Positions 21,995-34,295 of a stretch of DNA of 64,000 nucleotides are shown piece after piece. The stretch lies in NCBI GenBank assembly GCA_015179125.1, contig WHVA01000038.1, positions 248,001-312,000 on the forward strand. The letters are read 5' to 3'. The DNA comes from Gautieria morchelliformis (Eukaryota > Basidiomycota > Agaricomycetes > Gomphales > Gomphaceae). A model generated the notes under the pieces. That model was not told where the DNA came from. It saw only the letters and a program-made list of their open reading frames with translations, and searched no databases. Numbering within the stretch: position 1 is the first letter of the stretch; each line of letters opens with the position of its first letter. A program made the position numbers and the translations under genes.

Positions 21995-22840
21995 ATATGC
22001 TACACATGCCATTGGGACATGCTACACCCACTATGCATGGGCACACGCACACTATGCATGGGCACAGGCACACTATGCATGGAGACACATATGTTATGCA
22101 TGGAGTCATGCATGTTAGGCATGAAGACATGCATGTTATGCGTGGAGACATGCATGTTAGGTGTGGAGACATGCACGTTAGGCGTGGAGACATGCATGTT
22201 GTGCATGGGGACACGCATGCTATGCTTGGGGACATGCATGTTATGCGTAGAGACACACTGTTATGCATGGGGACAAGCATGCTATGCATGGGCACACACA
22301 CACTATGCATGGGGACATACTATGCTTGGGGACATACTATGCTTGGGGACATACTATGCTTGGGGACAGACACTATGCTTGGGGGACACGGTACAAACAG
22401 GGGACACACTACACACACTATGCATGGGGAACACACTACAAGACGGGACATTCTACACATGCTATACCAGGGGGACACACTACACTTGGGGGACATGTTA
22501 TGCATGGGGGACACACTTTGCACACTATACTTGAGGCAGATGCTACACACACTACATGTAGGGACATGCTACACATGTGGACATGCTATGCATGGGGGAC
22601 ACACATGCTATAATTTAGGGGCACGCTACGTTTGGGGACATGCTACAAACCAGGGACATGCTACATGTGGAGACAGACTATGCATGGAGGACGTGCTACG
22701 CACACTATACTTGGGGACATGTTATGTGTGGGGTCATGTTACAAACCAGGCACACAATAAGCATGCTATATTTGAGGGACACACTGTGCATGGAGGACAT
22801 GCTATGCACACTATACTTGGGCACATGCAGACATATGTAG
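21995..22840 (+). repeat. Minisatellite of ATGCATGGGGACA-type units
   Basis: About thirty degenerate units of 20-28 bp built on GGAGACATGCATGTTATGC or GGGGACACACTATGCTTG follow one another. A 291-codon open frame rich in Met, His, Gly and Thr arises from the repeat period and is not taken as a gene. Confidence 0.9.
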
Positions 22841-23008
22841 AGACATTACCTATCGTGATGTGTTACTTATAGCTACTTTCAATGGCAATGAGATGTGTTT
22901 TACTTATCCCAAGTTTGATTTACCCAATGCATTTGTCCTTGCTGATGAATTTCACCTTACCGAGGTGTTTGACCTACACCCCCATGCAAAGCATGGGTAT
23001 CCACCTAG

Positions 23009-23567
23009 AGGTAAGGGTTCAAGAATTGAGTTAAGTTGGATATCCGAAATCGAGGTGGAAGGCAGAGGTCAGAGAGACAGAGGCCTTGCAAGTACTTGCT
23101 GTGGTAAGAACAGGAAACAGTGCAAAGGGAGTCATATATTCAAGTCAATTATCTGATTGCAAAACAGAGGCACACATGACTGGGTTTTATACAAAGAGCT
23201 GAGACAACATGTCAGAAGGTAGAGGTAAGCAATTCCAGTGCAAGCAAAAGTAACTAGGATACATGGAGTAGGTAACTAATACGGAACAAGAGGAACTACA
23301 AGGGGGTGCCGGGTAGAACTAAAAACAATCAATAGGCAAAAGAACAAGGGGAATGTGGGTCTAATTGATAGTGGAACAAATGGATCTCCTGATGCTCCGG
23401 ACTTGCTATGCTAAGGGTCAAGTAGGGAAGGCTGGTGAATAGAGTCAAAAGGGGAAGTATGTGAATAGTAAAGAACAAGGGGATCAAAAGGTCAAAGTGT
23501 GGACGTTGGGGAATTGAGCCAGAGGAGGCATGGAGGTACCAGAGTTGGTCAAGCAGCATGGTCATAA
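23009..23567. other. Spacer between two Helitron 3' ends
   Basis: This A/G-rich stretch separates two copies of the Helitron 3' end. The minus strand has a TATA-like CTTTGTATAAAACC near 23,190-23,203, which could mark an inserted LTR read leftward, but no TSD or TG...CA edges were seen. Confidence 0.4.
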
Positions 23568-23786
23568 CATTACCTACCTTGATGTGTTACTTAGAGCTAC
23601 TTTCAATCAATAAGATGTGTTTTACTTATCTGAAAGAAATTTTCTTATCCGAATGTGTTTGACTTATCCCAAGTTTGATTGACCCAAGGTGTTTGACCTT
23701 GCTGATGTATTTGACCTTGCTGATGCATTTGACCTTACCGAGGCGTTTGACTTGCACCCCCACGTGAAGTGTGGGTATCCACCTAG
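23568..23786 (+). mobile_element. Second Helitron 3' end
   Basis: The stretch repeats 22,844-23,008: ACATTACCTAC, TGTTACTTA, GATGTGTTTTACTTATC, CTTACCGAGG, then a hairpin (CCCAC...GTGGG with a GT pair) and CCACCTAG, CTAG at 23,783-23,786. The next bases are TC, which may be the start of the following Helitron. Confidence 0.75.
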
Positions 23787-24328
23787 TCTAAGAGCTAAAC
23801 GGGCTCAGTGGATTGTGGGCGCTGCTCACCAATGCTTGGTCATCAGTTTGTCAGTGGAGCGCGCGAGCGGTGCAGCCGCGAGCCCCTTATCAGCGGTTTA
23901 CACCAGTCTGCCGGCTCAGGCGCTCAAAGCAGCGCTGCGCTGGCAGGACGCTGCGCACCCACTTTTGCGCACTCCACCACCACCCTCCTCTCCTCTCTGC
24001 CCACTAGATAGAATAAAATTGCGTGAGAGTGAAATAGATAGCCTATAGTGTGGAGCACAAAAGATCTCTTCCCAGGGAGATCTCTGCTGTGAACTATTGG
24101 GGTTGACCTCTTCAGTGGGGCAGCTTTTTCTCTGCTAAGGAGCCAGGTAGTGATCCCAGGCTGCCTTAGAGAGAGCCACAATTGCATTGTAGTTCTCTTA
24201 GTGTTGACTTGCACTACTGGTGGCTGAAGAAGACATCTCCCCAGGACCAGGACCAGGACCGGGACCTTTTACTGGAATTATTCCAGTTGGACAGCCGAAG
24301 AAGACTTGGATATTTTCATCAAAAAAAT

Positions 24329-24560
24329 TCCCCGTCCCTTCCTTGGTACATATATTTCTCTGTGGTCTGGTGTGAGCCATCTCACATTTTTTTTTTTTTT
24401 TTTAAATAGAAATTAATAAATTCCCTTGACTTTGCCTAACAAACAAACTCCCCATCCCTTCCTTGGTATGTATGTATTTCTCTGTGGTCTGGTGTGAGCC
24501 GTCTGACATTTATTTAATTAGAAATTAATAAATTCCCCTGACTTTGCCCAAGAAAAATTA
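24329..24560 (+). repeat. Two tandem copies of a ~118-bp unit in the Helitron leader
   Basis: The unit CCTTCCTTGGTAYRTATRT...TTTGCC starts near 24,337 and 24,457. Each contains TCTCTGTGGTCTGGTGTGAG and AATAGAAATTAATAAATTCC. The first carries a T run (24,388-24,403). Confidence 0.85.
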
Positions 24561-24625
24561 ACAACAACAGCATCTGCTTGCAAATGTAAGTTGAAGTGGG
24601 GTAGCTTGATTGTTCCTCTAAGCTT

Positions 24626-27600
24626 ATGCCTGCATTTCTCAGGGATCCATCTACTCCAGAGAGAAATCGTCAGGAGGAGCGTGAAAGAGCGAGGGAGGAG
24701 CAGGAGGGTCGTATGACGTCGCCTACTGATCGGAGAGCGCGTGCCCTTGCTGTGGCTGCTGCCAGAGCTCGGAACCAGCCACCCCCTCCACCACCTCCTT
24801 TTGCCATCCCTCACCCTCCTCCTAGAAGCAATGCGGCTGATCCTTTTCAACAACCTGCTGCAGGGCCATCACGTCCTCCTATCCTTGCGGGGCCACCACA
24901 TCCTCCTATGCCTGCAGGGCCGTCATGTCCTCCCAATCCCAGTCCTGGACAGCAGGTGGCAGCCCTTCGTGCTCAGTTAGCAGCAATCCCAGCAGCACAG
25001 CCCGTGAGAAGATACAGGCAGGAGCCTATACAGCCACCTCCCAATCTTCCTGTGGTTGGTTCTGCAGGAATTGCACAGTTGCGTGCTCAGGCTGCTGAGC
25101 AGTCTGCTATATTGCAGCAATTGGGAAGAGATAGACAGGCAGCTAATCCTCCTGTAGTAGGGTCTGCAGGAGTGGCAGCATTGCAGGCTCAGGCCAATGC
25201 AATAACACCAATGCCTCGGCTACTCCCTGCGCTTCTGCGGCCTCTTCAGCGACTCCCTGCACCTCCTCAGCTTCTTCAGCCACTCCCTGCACCTCCACAG
25301 CCTCCTCAGCCACTCCCTACACCTCCACAGCCTCTTCTGCCATTCCCTGCACCTCCACGGCCTCTTCTGCCACTCCCTGCACCTCCTCAGCCTCCTCAGC
25401 CACACCCTGTACCTTGGCAGCGTCCTCAGCGACTTCCTTGTTTTATTCCACTCGGTCGCTCTAGAATAATCGAGGCAGATGTGCTGCATCATGATCTGGG
25501 TCCCATGGTTGTTCCCTGCCCTGACTATGGAGTATTACACTGGATGGCAGAACACCTGCTGAGATCCTCAAATTGGCGGCCCAGATTTGGTGATTGCTGT
25601 TTAGAAGGAAAGGTGCAGCTTCCAGAGCTGCCAGTGCTCCCTCAGCCATTGAGACGGCTCTTAGAGGGCCAGGACCCTGAGGCCAAACAGTTTCGCCAGA
25701 ACATCAGGTAGTATAATGCGGTGTTTGCATTCACTTCCTTGGGTGCCAACTTTGACCTAGATTTGCTTCGGGGGGGTCGTGGTCCATATGTCCTCAAGCT
25801 ACAGGGCGAACTGTATCATATTCATGGCTCTCTCATCCCTAACCCTGGGAGGCAGATAAAGTATGCCCAACTTTATATATATGATCCAGCATTGGCTTTG
25901 ACACAGAGGAACACGCCTAACCCAGGTCTGTCTCCAACTATCATGGGAGACTTGCAGGAAATGCTCCTCCTATGCAATCCTCATGTTGCCATATATAGAC
26001 AAGCGGCTGAGAGGCTCAGAGCTCAGGGACAGAATGGTGAGATCCGGGCTAGGCTCACATACAGGGAAAACAGGGATCCTAGGAGGTATAATATCCCTAC
26101 TGCAGATGAGATTGCGGTGGTTCCTCCTGGAGATGGCATCAACCCTGAACCTAGGGATGTTATTGTCCAGCTCAAAGGTGGACGCTTTCGAAGTGTATCC
26201 GATATGAATCCAAACTATGCCTCTCTTCACTATGTCTTGCTCTTTCCCAGGGGAGAGTTGGGGTGGCAACCTGGTATTCGCTATCGCCAATTACCAGGCG
26301 AGCGTGAGCGACGTGGGCGTGTCACCCAAATTCAGTACCATTCCTATCGTCTCTTCCAGAGAACAGAAGAACCTACAACACTCCTGCATGCTGGCAAATT
26401 ATTTCAGCAGTACATTGAAGAGTCTTGGGCCGCTGCAGAGAAAAGCAGGCTGTGGTGGATCAGGACAAATCAACACACTCTCCGTGCTGAGATGTATAAC
26501 CAGATGATGGATGCCTTTCATCGCAATGACAATGACAGAGATCCAAACAACTTGGGCACAAGATCCATTCTGCCTGCCACATTTCAGGGGGGGACACGGG
26601 ACATGCAGGAAAACCTGCAGAACTCTCTGGCCATTTCAAGGAAGTATGGTGTGGCCGATCTTTTCATTACCATGACTGCCAATCCCAACTGGCAGGAGAT
26701 ATTGGATGGATTTTTGCCTGGACAAGCTCCTCAGGACAGGCCTGACCTGGTGTCACGGGTGTTCCAGCTCAAAAAGACATACCTCATTGACTTGATCGTC
26801 AAGGAAAAGATTTTTGGGGAAACCGTCGCTCGCGTCCACACCATTGAATTCCAGAAAAGGGGACTCCCACACATGCATATTCTTATCTGGTTTGAAAGAG
26901 ATTCCAAGATCAGACATCCACATGAGGTGGATTCAATGATTTCAGCAGAGTTCCCTGATCCAGAGACTCATCCTGTCCTCTGCCGGTTGGTCTGTGAGCT
27001 GATGACACATGGTCCCTGTGGAGAAATGAATCGAAACGCACCCTGCATGGAAAATGGCAAGTGCAAGAAAAACTTCCCAAAGCCATTCTGTGAGGAAACC
27101 AGTCTGAATGAGGATGGATATCCAAAGTATCGTCGTCGCAATGATGGAAGGCTGCACAATGTCAGAGGTAACATGCTGGACAACAGATGGGTTGTGCCAT
27201 ACTCTGCTCTGCTCTTGCTCAAACTCCGGTGTCACATCAACCTTGAATTCACCTTCAGTGTGAGGTGTGTCAAGTATATCCACAAGTATCTCTACAAGGG
27301 TCATGATCGGACCACGATGGAGTTTGGTGTCAACCATGATGAGATAAAGAAGTATCTGGACGCTTGCTATGTCAGTGCTCATGAGGCCTGTTGGAGGTTG
27401 CTGGAGTGAGAAATCCACACCCAGGTGCCTGCAGTCATGGCACTGCCAGTCCATGAAAAAGACCAGCAATCAGTCGTTTTCAATCCTGATGCTGATCCAC
27501 TCACGATCATGAACAGGGTCGAGGGGTCAAAGACAGCGCTCATGGCTTACTTTGAGGCCAATGCTGCCTACCCTCATGCACGCGATCTGCTCTATGTGGA

Positions 27601-29643
27601 GTTTTGTGAGAATTTTACATGGAAATCACAGGAAAGGATATGGACACCATGTCAAAGGGGATATACCATTGGACACCTTCACTTTGCAAGCCCAAAATCA
27701 GGAGAGAGAGTTTATTTGCGCACTCTCCTCACGGTGGTCAAGGGGGCCACATCCTTTGAGGAGCTTAGGACAGTGGATGGCATACAATGTGCTACTTACA
27801 AGGAGGCCTGTCTTGCCAGGAGACTTCTGGAGGATGATCAGGAGTGGAGGTTGTGTCTCCAGGAAGCCAGTGGCATGAAAACAGGCGCTCAGCTCAGACA
27901 TCTCTTTGCCACCATCCTTGGTCATTGCATTCCCTCACAACCTGACAGACTATGGGACGGCTTCAAGGAGCACATATGTGATGATCTCAGACATCGGCTC
28001 CAAATCAGACACAATATCCAGGAGCCACGGGATGATCAGGTCTATGATTTTGGTCTCTTTCTCTTGGATAAACTCCTTCAGCGTAATGGAATGTCCTTGA
28101 GCAGCTTTAAAGATATGCCTTGGGTGGTAGGCGAGTGGGAGGTCCTGATTGGAAACAGGTTCATAGCTGAGCAGAGGGACTATGACCCTGTTCAAGAGAG
28201 GCAGATGGCTGATGAGGAGGTTTCCAAGCTGAATGAGGGGCAAAGGTCTGCGCATGATCAGATATTACGGTCGGCACTGGACATAGATGCTCAGGAGAAA
28301 CCTAACGGACAAATGTTTTTTGTCACTGGCTCAGGGGGCGTTGGGAAATCATTCACATGGAACACCCTAATCCACTCCTGTAGAGCGGAGAATCTCATTG
28401 TGCTTGCTGTAGCCTCATCTGCAATGGCTGCACTTATCCTCACTAATGGTACAACCTCTCACAGCATGCTTGGAATTCCAATTCCTGTCCATGAGGGCTC
28501 TCTCTCCTCCATCAAAAAGAACTCTGACCAGGCTGATATGCTGAGACTGACCAGGCTGATATGCTGAGACTGGCCAGGCTCATCACTTGGGATGAGGCTG
28601 CAATGCAGCATCGCCATGCCATAGAGGCCATTGACAGGGCACTGAGGGATTTCCTTGACCAGCCTGACCGACCCTTTGGTGGCATCACGGTTGCATTTGG
28701 AGGTGACTTTCAGAAGACTCTCCCAATTGTCCCCAAAGGCTCCAAGGAGGATATTGTGGGAGCTACCCTTCAGAAGTCATATCTGTGGCCAAAGATCAAG
28801 GTCCTCCATCTGACAGAGAACATGCGGGTGAGAAATGACCCTGACAGAGCCAGGTTAGCAGACTGGCTGCAGAATGTGGGCCAGGGAAAGGATCTCCCAC
28901 TGGATCATACCTTCTCACTCCCTCAACACATGGTTTGTGGTCCTGGAATTGAAGATCTGATCCAGGAAATATACCCTAGCATTGGCAATCAAGTCCCTGC
29001 CCAGGACAATTATTTCCTGGAGCGGGCCATCCTCTGTCCCAGAAATACTGAGGTCAATGAGTTCAATTCCATGGTGTTGAGGCAGTTTCCAGGTGATGCT
29101 CAGGTCTTCCGCTGTGCAGATTCTGTCAAGGAAACCGACTTTGCAGAGCAGTATCCTGTGGAGTATCTGAATTCCATAGAGATGGGCAGTCTTCCTCATG
29201 CTCACTTGGAAGTCAAGCCTGGAGTGCCTCTGATGATGTTGCGCAATTTGGATAAGAAGCAAGGGCTATGCAATGGGACAAGGTTGCGGTTGGTGAGGAT
29301 GAGGAATAGAGTGTTGGAGGTCAGGATCATCTCAGGTCCATGTGCAGGAAATACTGCTTTCATCCCCAGGATCACTATTTCACCATCAGAGGGAGAATTA
29401 CCATTTGTCCTGCAGAGGAGACAGTTTCCAGTGCGTGTGGCATTTGCAATGACCATCAACAAGTCTCAGGGACAGTCTTTGGGTACGGTTGGGCTGGACC
29501 TGAGATATCCAGTGTTTGGACATGGTCAGTTGTATGTTGGTGTGTCAAGGGGAACAAGCTGGAACAAAGTGAAGGTCTTGCTTGAGGAGGGTTTGGACAC
29601 AACCAACATTGTATATAAAGATGTATTACTTAGAGCTCCTTGA
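24626..29643 (+). pseudogene. Helitron Rep-helicase (RepHel)
   Basis: The protein starts at ATG 24,626 with a charged then very Pro-rich region (PLPAPPQPPQPLP repeats at about residues 195-260). The Rep domain follows from 25,721: the HUH motif GLPHMHILIW near 26,870 and the two-tyrosine motif YIHKYLYKGHD near 27,280-27,310. A Pif1-like helicase follows: Walker A GSGGVGKSFTWN near 28,330, Walker B TWDEAAM near 28,590, GGDFQKTLPIV near 28,700, INKSQGQSLGTVGLDL near 29,460 and LYVGVSRGT near 29,535. The enzyme would nick and unwind element ends in the nucleus. Three lesions are seen: TAG at 25,709-25,711, TGA at 27,407-27,409, and a frameshift from a 23-bp tandem duplication (28,524-28,569). 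Apart from these, all key residues are intact, so inactivation is recent. I saw no introns. Confidence 0.93.
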
Positions 29644-29842
29644 TTTCTGATATCTACTTCTCTTGATATGGTTTATGTGTTTTACTTCATTTTACTTGAT
29701 GCAAATTGATTACTTTGATTTTCCCCAATGCACTTGACCTTGCTGATATGTTAGACTTACTGATGCATTAGACTTACTGATGCGTTTGACCTTACCGAGG
29801 CGTTTGACCTACACCCCCGCATGAAGCGCAGGTACCCACCTA

Positions 29843-32760
29843 GTAGGTTGGCATGTGCAAAATGCTTGAGCCTATCAAGGAGTTGGTGATGCACTCAACT
29901 AGAATTGGGGTTAGACAAATAACAGGCATAGTGCAGTAGATTAGTGACATGTAACCTGAAATAGCACAATGACTTACTGGAGCTATTGCAAGTGCTCTGC
30001 CTTCGCTGTCTTCTTCCATGGTATTCATCAGCCAGGTGTTTGTTAGATTGCCATGCTCGGATGTGACATGCAAGTGCCGGATGGGAGGTGGTTGGGAGAT
30101 GGCAGCTGTGGTAGATGGTATAGGGGAAAGAACCTGCCGTTGAGAGGCCGCATTAGTCTACACATAACAATATGTGATAGGACATACAGATTGCACCATG
30201 AAGCATCTCTGGAAGACATCCCGTGCCTCATGTTCACTGATGGGGTAATGGAATGTATACTGAGATGGAGTGAGGATACTTGAAGCAACCAACTTTGGAT
30301 ATGAGAGACGTAGGGCTCAGAGATGTTTACAGGCACCATTATTATGGTTAAAATCCAGGCATTGACAACAAGCCCACCCATACACAGAGATACGCATGTC
30401 ATATCATTTGTGATCATGTTCACGAATATCAGCTAGGCTACTAGCACAAGTGCCAAAGATTGTATACTGCTCAATCCAGCATACCTCAGATACCCACAAG
30501 TGTGAAACCATGTGTCTTGCTTCCTCAATATGAGTCGCTTCATTGTCAGCTGACCACCAGGCGACGGGTATGGCCGAGGGCTTGGGTGCTATGGCATGCA
30601 CATGTCATTGAGCAACCAGCTCAACTCCCCCTGCATGGGACTGAAACCTGTTTGAGAGCCATGAATAGTATTTTTTTTGTGCACTTTGACAGTGGAAGAT
30701 ATTGGGTAATATCGGGGATATCAGTAAGAAAACGAACATATCCACATGTAACCGTTTGCCAGCACACTGCCAACAGTGAATATGCTTCCATTTCAGGAGA
30801 CCATTGAAGGACTCTAAATGATTAGTCGTAGGTAAGATGCCTTCAATGGAAACCTTGAGTATACGAGAGGCCTGTTGGCATCCATGGTGTGACCAGCCCT
30901 GCCATAGGGATTCCGGCATCCAAGTGTCCATTATGTACTGGAGGTAGTTGAGTCCCATCTTCGCCGATGTAACCATTTCTGGCAGCTCCATCAGCTGAGT
31001 GAGTGCCTGTCTCTCCTGGGATATGAGACTTTGCGCAGCCATGTAGTCCACAGAGGCAATCAGTCTATAAATATAAATATTAGCATGAATTTTCTTCAGA
31101 CAAGGAATCTGCTTACTCATCTTCACAAGCTCGAAGTCTTCCTTTGACTTGCTGCTTTGGGAAATTGGGTGTATTTCCCATTCGAAGGGCTTTCTTGTGG
31201 TTATTTGACCAGCATTGTCATATGTGGAACTTGCAAAGAATGAGCCAAATTTTTGGCCATATGTGGCTTAATGCACCCCGTTCCTTTGTGTCTGTGTCCG
31301 TAATGGTAACAGAGGGTGTGAAATCCATTCCATGCCATGTACCCAAAGACTTCTGCCAAGATGATAGAAACTCAGTTAGTATTTTCATGTCATACCCTGC
31401 ATGTGTCGCTTTGTTGCCAGCAGGTGCTGAAAATAGGAAGAATGCAAGTGGAACTCCCGATTTGGCTTCATCAATACCCATGGCAATGAAAAGGAGGACT
31501 TGGGAATCACATATGCCAAAAGTGCCATCCAAGATTAGTTGTTTCTGGTGTGCCAGATCCCATGTTGACTGCCTCATTTCCTCGGTGTGTATACAGGTAC
31601 ACAGGCGGTCTTGTTGCTCTACTCTGCCTTGGTAGTGAAATATTGCTGCAGCAATATTTGGCTTATAATCAGGGGAATCCAGATTGACCCAGTTATCAAG
31701 GTTGTATTGTGGGGCCTGTTTTACATTAATTCCATGCATCACTGAGAATTTGCGATATAGACAGCTTGAATCTGATGGCATAAATTCATAGCGAACATTT
31801 GCTGTCTTTGGGTGAAACTTTTTTTGCCCACTGTATAGCTGAGCACAGAATAGGTCTTGATTACGGGCTTGTATGGCTGCCATGATACAAATGAATAATG
31901 TGAGTGCAGCTCTAAAACTGAAGAACAAAAGCCTAACCTTGCCCCGTCATTCAACTGTTGTAGAGCTACCTGCCATACGTGGTTATAACGCACTTGTAAG
32001 TTTGAGGTGAGATATATGATGTCGAGATGTGCCAGACAACCCGTAAAGTCATACGGGACCTTTCGTCGCCCTTCTCGCTTTGTTATATTGAGCCCTTGCA
32101 CTTTTAGTTTTTCATCGTATTTAGCTTTGCGGGAATTGGTACTGGTACCAGCCTGGCTTTTGAGTCAAGTTGGGGCATAAACATGTTTATTTTCAAAAGC
32201 TAATAACTAGTCCTACCACTGTATGAGAATGCGCTTGTAGACCTTAGTCCCTGTCCCTCCACGGGTCGACCAACGAGTACTCCATCCATTGCCTAGATCA
32301 GCCAATTTGCGTAAATCAAGACCTTGTCTTTGAATGAGGCAAGAAGCGGCTTGTTGTGATTGTATATCGTCGGAATAGATTTGATAAAAATGAGTACGTG
32401 TTGCATAAAGTTCTTGGATCGTTTGCTCCTGCTTCATGTCTAAGTGAAGCAACATCACATTTACCTGATATTTTCTCATGTCAGAAGTGTAAAAATGTCA
32501 AGTAGAAAGGAAAGGGCACTAACTTTGACATCCCCTCCTCGCTGCAAGACTGGTTTGCACGGTACAGGTGGAATACCGGAGATCTGTAGGAATCACAAGC
32601 ATTAGGACATGCATGTAGTAGGTACAATGAATGGGCGGCCGGGACGTACTTTCAACACAAAATGGCACGGAGCTGTTGGACCTCCATCAGTTGAGTAAGC
32701 TTGTGCGGAACTCGTAGTATTATTTGGGACCTGGGTCTTGAGATTTTCATCTGGGAGCAT
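29843..32760 (-). pseudogene. Spliced MULE transposase with SWIM finger
   Basis: The minus strand starts at ATG 32,760. Exons 1-3 are 32,760-32,650, 32,583-32,524 and 32,464-32,243, joined in phase; exon 4 begins at 32,152. The protein includes KVPYDFTGCLAHLDI (about 32,020-32,070). The MULE catalytic core follows at 31,218-31,620: QLILDGTFGICDSQVLLF (first Asp), GVPLAFFLFSAPAGNKAT and TITDTDTKERGALS (second Asp), then KFH. TTNHLESFNGLLKW near 30,800-30,840 likely supplies the Glu. A SWIM zinc finger, CQCLDFNHNNGACKH, lies near 30,310-30,365. This is the order of Mutator-type cut-and-paste transposases. A stop follows the SWIM finger (ACKHL then TAG) and frames shift near 31,130-31,220, so the gene is probably dead. 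Terminal inverted repeats were not found. Confidence 0.85.
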
Positions 32761-32940
32761 TAGGCATTAAAGCAGTGAGAAATAGGTGGTGGGAAAACAG
32801 ACAAGACAAGGCAAGCAGAGAGAAAAGAAACAACCGGGCTTCAGTGCCTAAATAGCGTGTGGTTCACCTATGTGACCTACTGAGTAGTTTCAATGTCCAT
32901 GGAGCCAATACATGCCATACCAATGTCCCCAGTCTACCGC

Positions 32941-33440
32941 TCAATACCTAGGACAAGGCAACGATGTCCGATGATGGTGGTAGACGACGGATCACTCGTT
33001 TGCTCCAAAGGGTTTGACTTTGGACACAAAAACAACCGTGTATGAGTATGATATTGAACAGCCCTACTCCACTCACAGAGTGGAGCTGCTCAATACCTAG
33101 GACCAAGCAACGATGTCCGATGATGGTGGTAGACGACGGATCACTCGTTTGCTCCAAAGGGTTTGACTTTGGACACAAAAACAACCGTGTATGAGTATGA
33201 TATTGAACAGCCCTACTCCACTCACAGAGTGGAGCTGCTCAATACCTAGGACCAAGCAACGATGTCCGATGATGGTGGTAGACGACAGATCGCTCCTTTG
33301 CTCCCAAAGGGTTTGGACACAAAAACGACGGTGTGTGGGCGCATATGGATACTCGGTTACATTGCACCAAGTTGCTGGAGCTTCTGATGGTCTGGCTGAA
33401 ACAGCAGCTGACCAAGCTCGTTGTTTGGCCTAACGCATCT
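32941..33440 (+). repeat. Tandem array of ~148-bp units
   Basis: Three units start at about 32,940, 33,090 and 33,238. Each contains CTCAATACCTAGGACMARGC, GATGTCCGATGATGGTGG, GACGACRGATC, TTGGACACAAAAAC and the ATTGAACAGCCC block. The first two are nearly identical over about 148 bp, so the duplication is recent. The third continues to 33,440 through a region also found at 18.0 kb. Confidence 0.9.
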
Positions 33441-34079
33441 TCCACGAATTCCGGTGAGCCCCCCAAGGAGGCTCTAGGTAGCGTAAGGGGCACCGATGCC
33501 GAGCGTGGCACCGCAAGAAACAGAGCTGGATTGAGACGTTACTAAATACATTGAAGCAAGAAGAAAGGGGGCAGAGTACGTAAAGAAAATAGCTGAAAAT
33601 GACATGCGGCGGTAAAAAACCCGGTGGGAAAAAGCCTACATGCATATTCAGGAAAAAAAGGAGGAGGGAGGGTGGGGAAAGCAACGCAAGCGTGGAAAAC
33701 TGAACGCGGGTTAGTGCGAGTGCGGCTAGCGAGCAAAAAATCAAAAACACCTGTGCGATGTGGGAGCGCTGCGGGCGAGCGAAGCACAGGGGCGACTCGC
33801 GGAGTCGCTGAGTAGGCAGGGGTGGTCCGTCCGCTGAGACACGTATGACGGTCCAATGACGTGGACGCTGACATGTCCAGCGGGACTCGAGACTACTCGC
33901 GTGGTGAAGTTCAGCCGAACTTCAAGAGAAAAAGAGAGAGAGAGAGCTGCTTACCGCCAGTTAAAAGTCCAGAAGTGAAGGAAGAAAATAAGAGATAAGA
34001 ATCAGCATGCTGCGGCAAAAGAGCCTGCAGGCGGGGGCGGAATTCGCCGCGTGTAAGAACGCTCCGCTACTTAAACGCT
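33441..34079. other. No gene seen
   Basis: The stretch is GA-rich on the plus strand. It contains a small palindrome, CGACTCGCGGAGTCG (33,792-33,806), a GA dinucleotide run (33,931-33,945) and a CRE-like TGACGTGG near 33,857. The open frames on both strands look compositional. Confidence 0.4.
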
Positions 34080-34295
34080 GATTAATACTGTATTGCCCAG
34101 GTTCCCGGTGCTTGGACCGCGACAAAGGCGTGTACTTGTAGACGTGTGTGGGTCCAGCCCCTCATCTCGCCTGACGAGCTTCGCAAGGAAGCTAGAGAGA
34201 CCTTGAGACGATCTATGGGCGCCCACACTTCAACTTGGAGCTCACGCTGGTCCTTGTCTCCACCGGCCTTGGCTGCTAACGCTTTACCGGTTACC
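34080..34295 (-). repeat. Dispersed repeat with a coding relic (copy 2 of 3)
   Basis: This copy is fully open on the minus strand over 71 codons: KDQRELQVEVWAPIDRLKVS, then MRGWTHTRLQ and GTWAIQY, the same peptide order as at 16.56-16.77 kb. Confidence 0.6.

Larger units (their letters stand above)
20680..23008 (+). mobile_element. Non-autonomous Helitron (left unit)
   Basis: The start region (about 20,713-20,790, GGTTGTGGGCGC...GAGCGGCGCAGCCGCGAGC) resembles the start of the autonomous Helitron at about 23,813-23,885. The end carries the hairpin CCCATGC-AAA-GCATGGG and then CCACCTAG (CTAG at 23,005-23,008), the Helitron 3' signature. The interior has no Rep or helicase. It holds a promoter-like start, tandem repeats and a minisatellite. 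The exact 5' base is uncertain, since no clear A|TC junction was found. Confidence 0.6.
23787..29842 (+). mobile_element. Autonomous-type Helitron, now inactive
   Basis: It begins TCTAAGAGC directly after the CTAG of the preceding 3' end, and ends with the third hairpin copy and CCACCTAG (CTAG 29,839-29,842) followed by T. In between lies one long Rep-helicase gene. Helitrons move by rolling-circle replication started by the HUH Rep domain. The 5' base is inferred; a comparison copy at an empty site would settle it. Confidence 0.7.

Noticed and set aside
21997-22872. A 291-codon open frame in the minisatellite
   Set aside because: Its residues simply follow the repeat period (Met, His, Gly, Thr), other frames are open too, and there is no domain or start context.
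33430-33874. Minus-strand frames of 106 and 110 codons
   Set aside because: They overlap each other in different frames in a purine-rich tract and show no domain.
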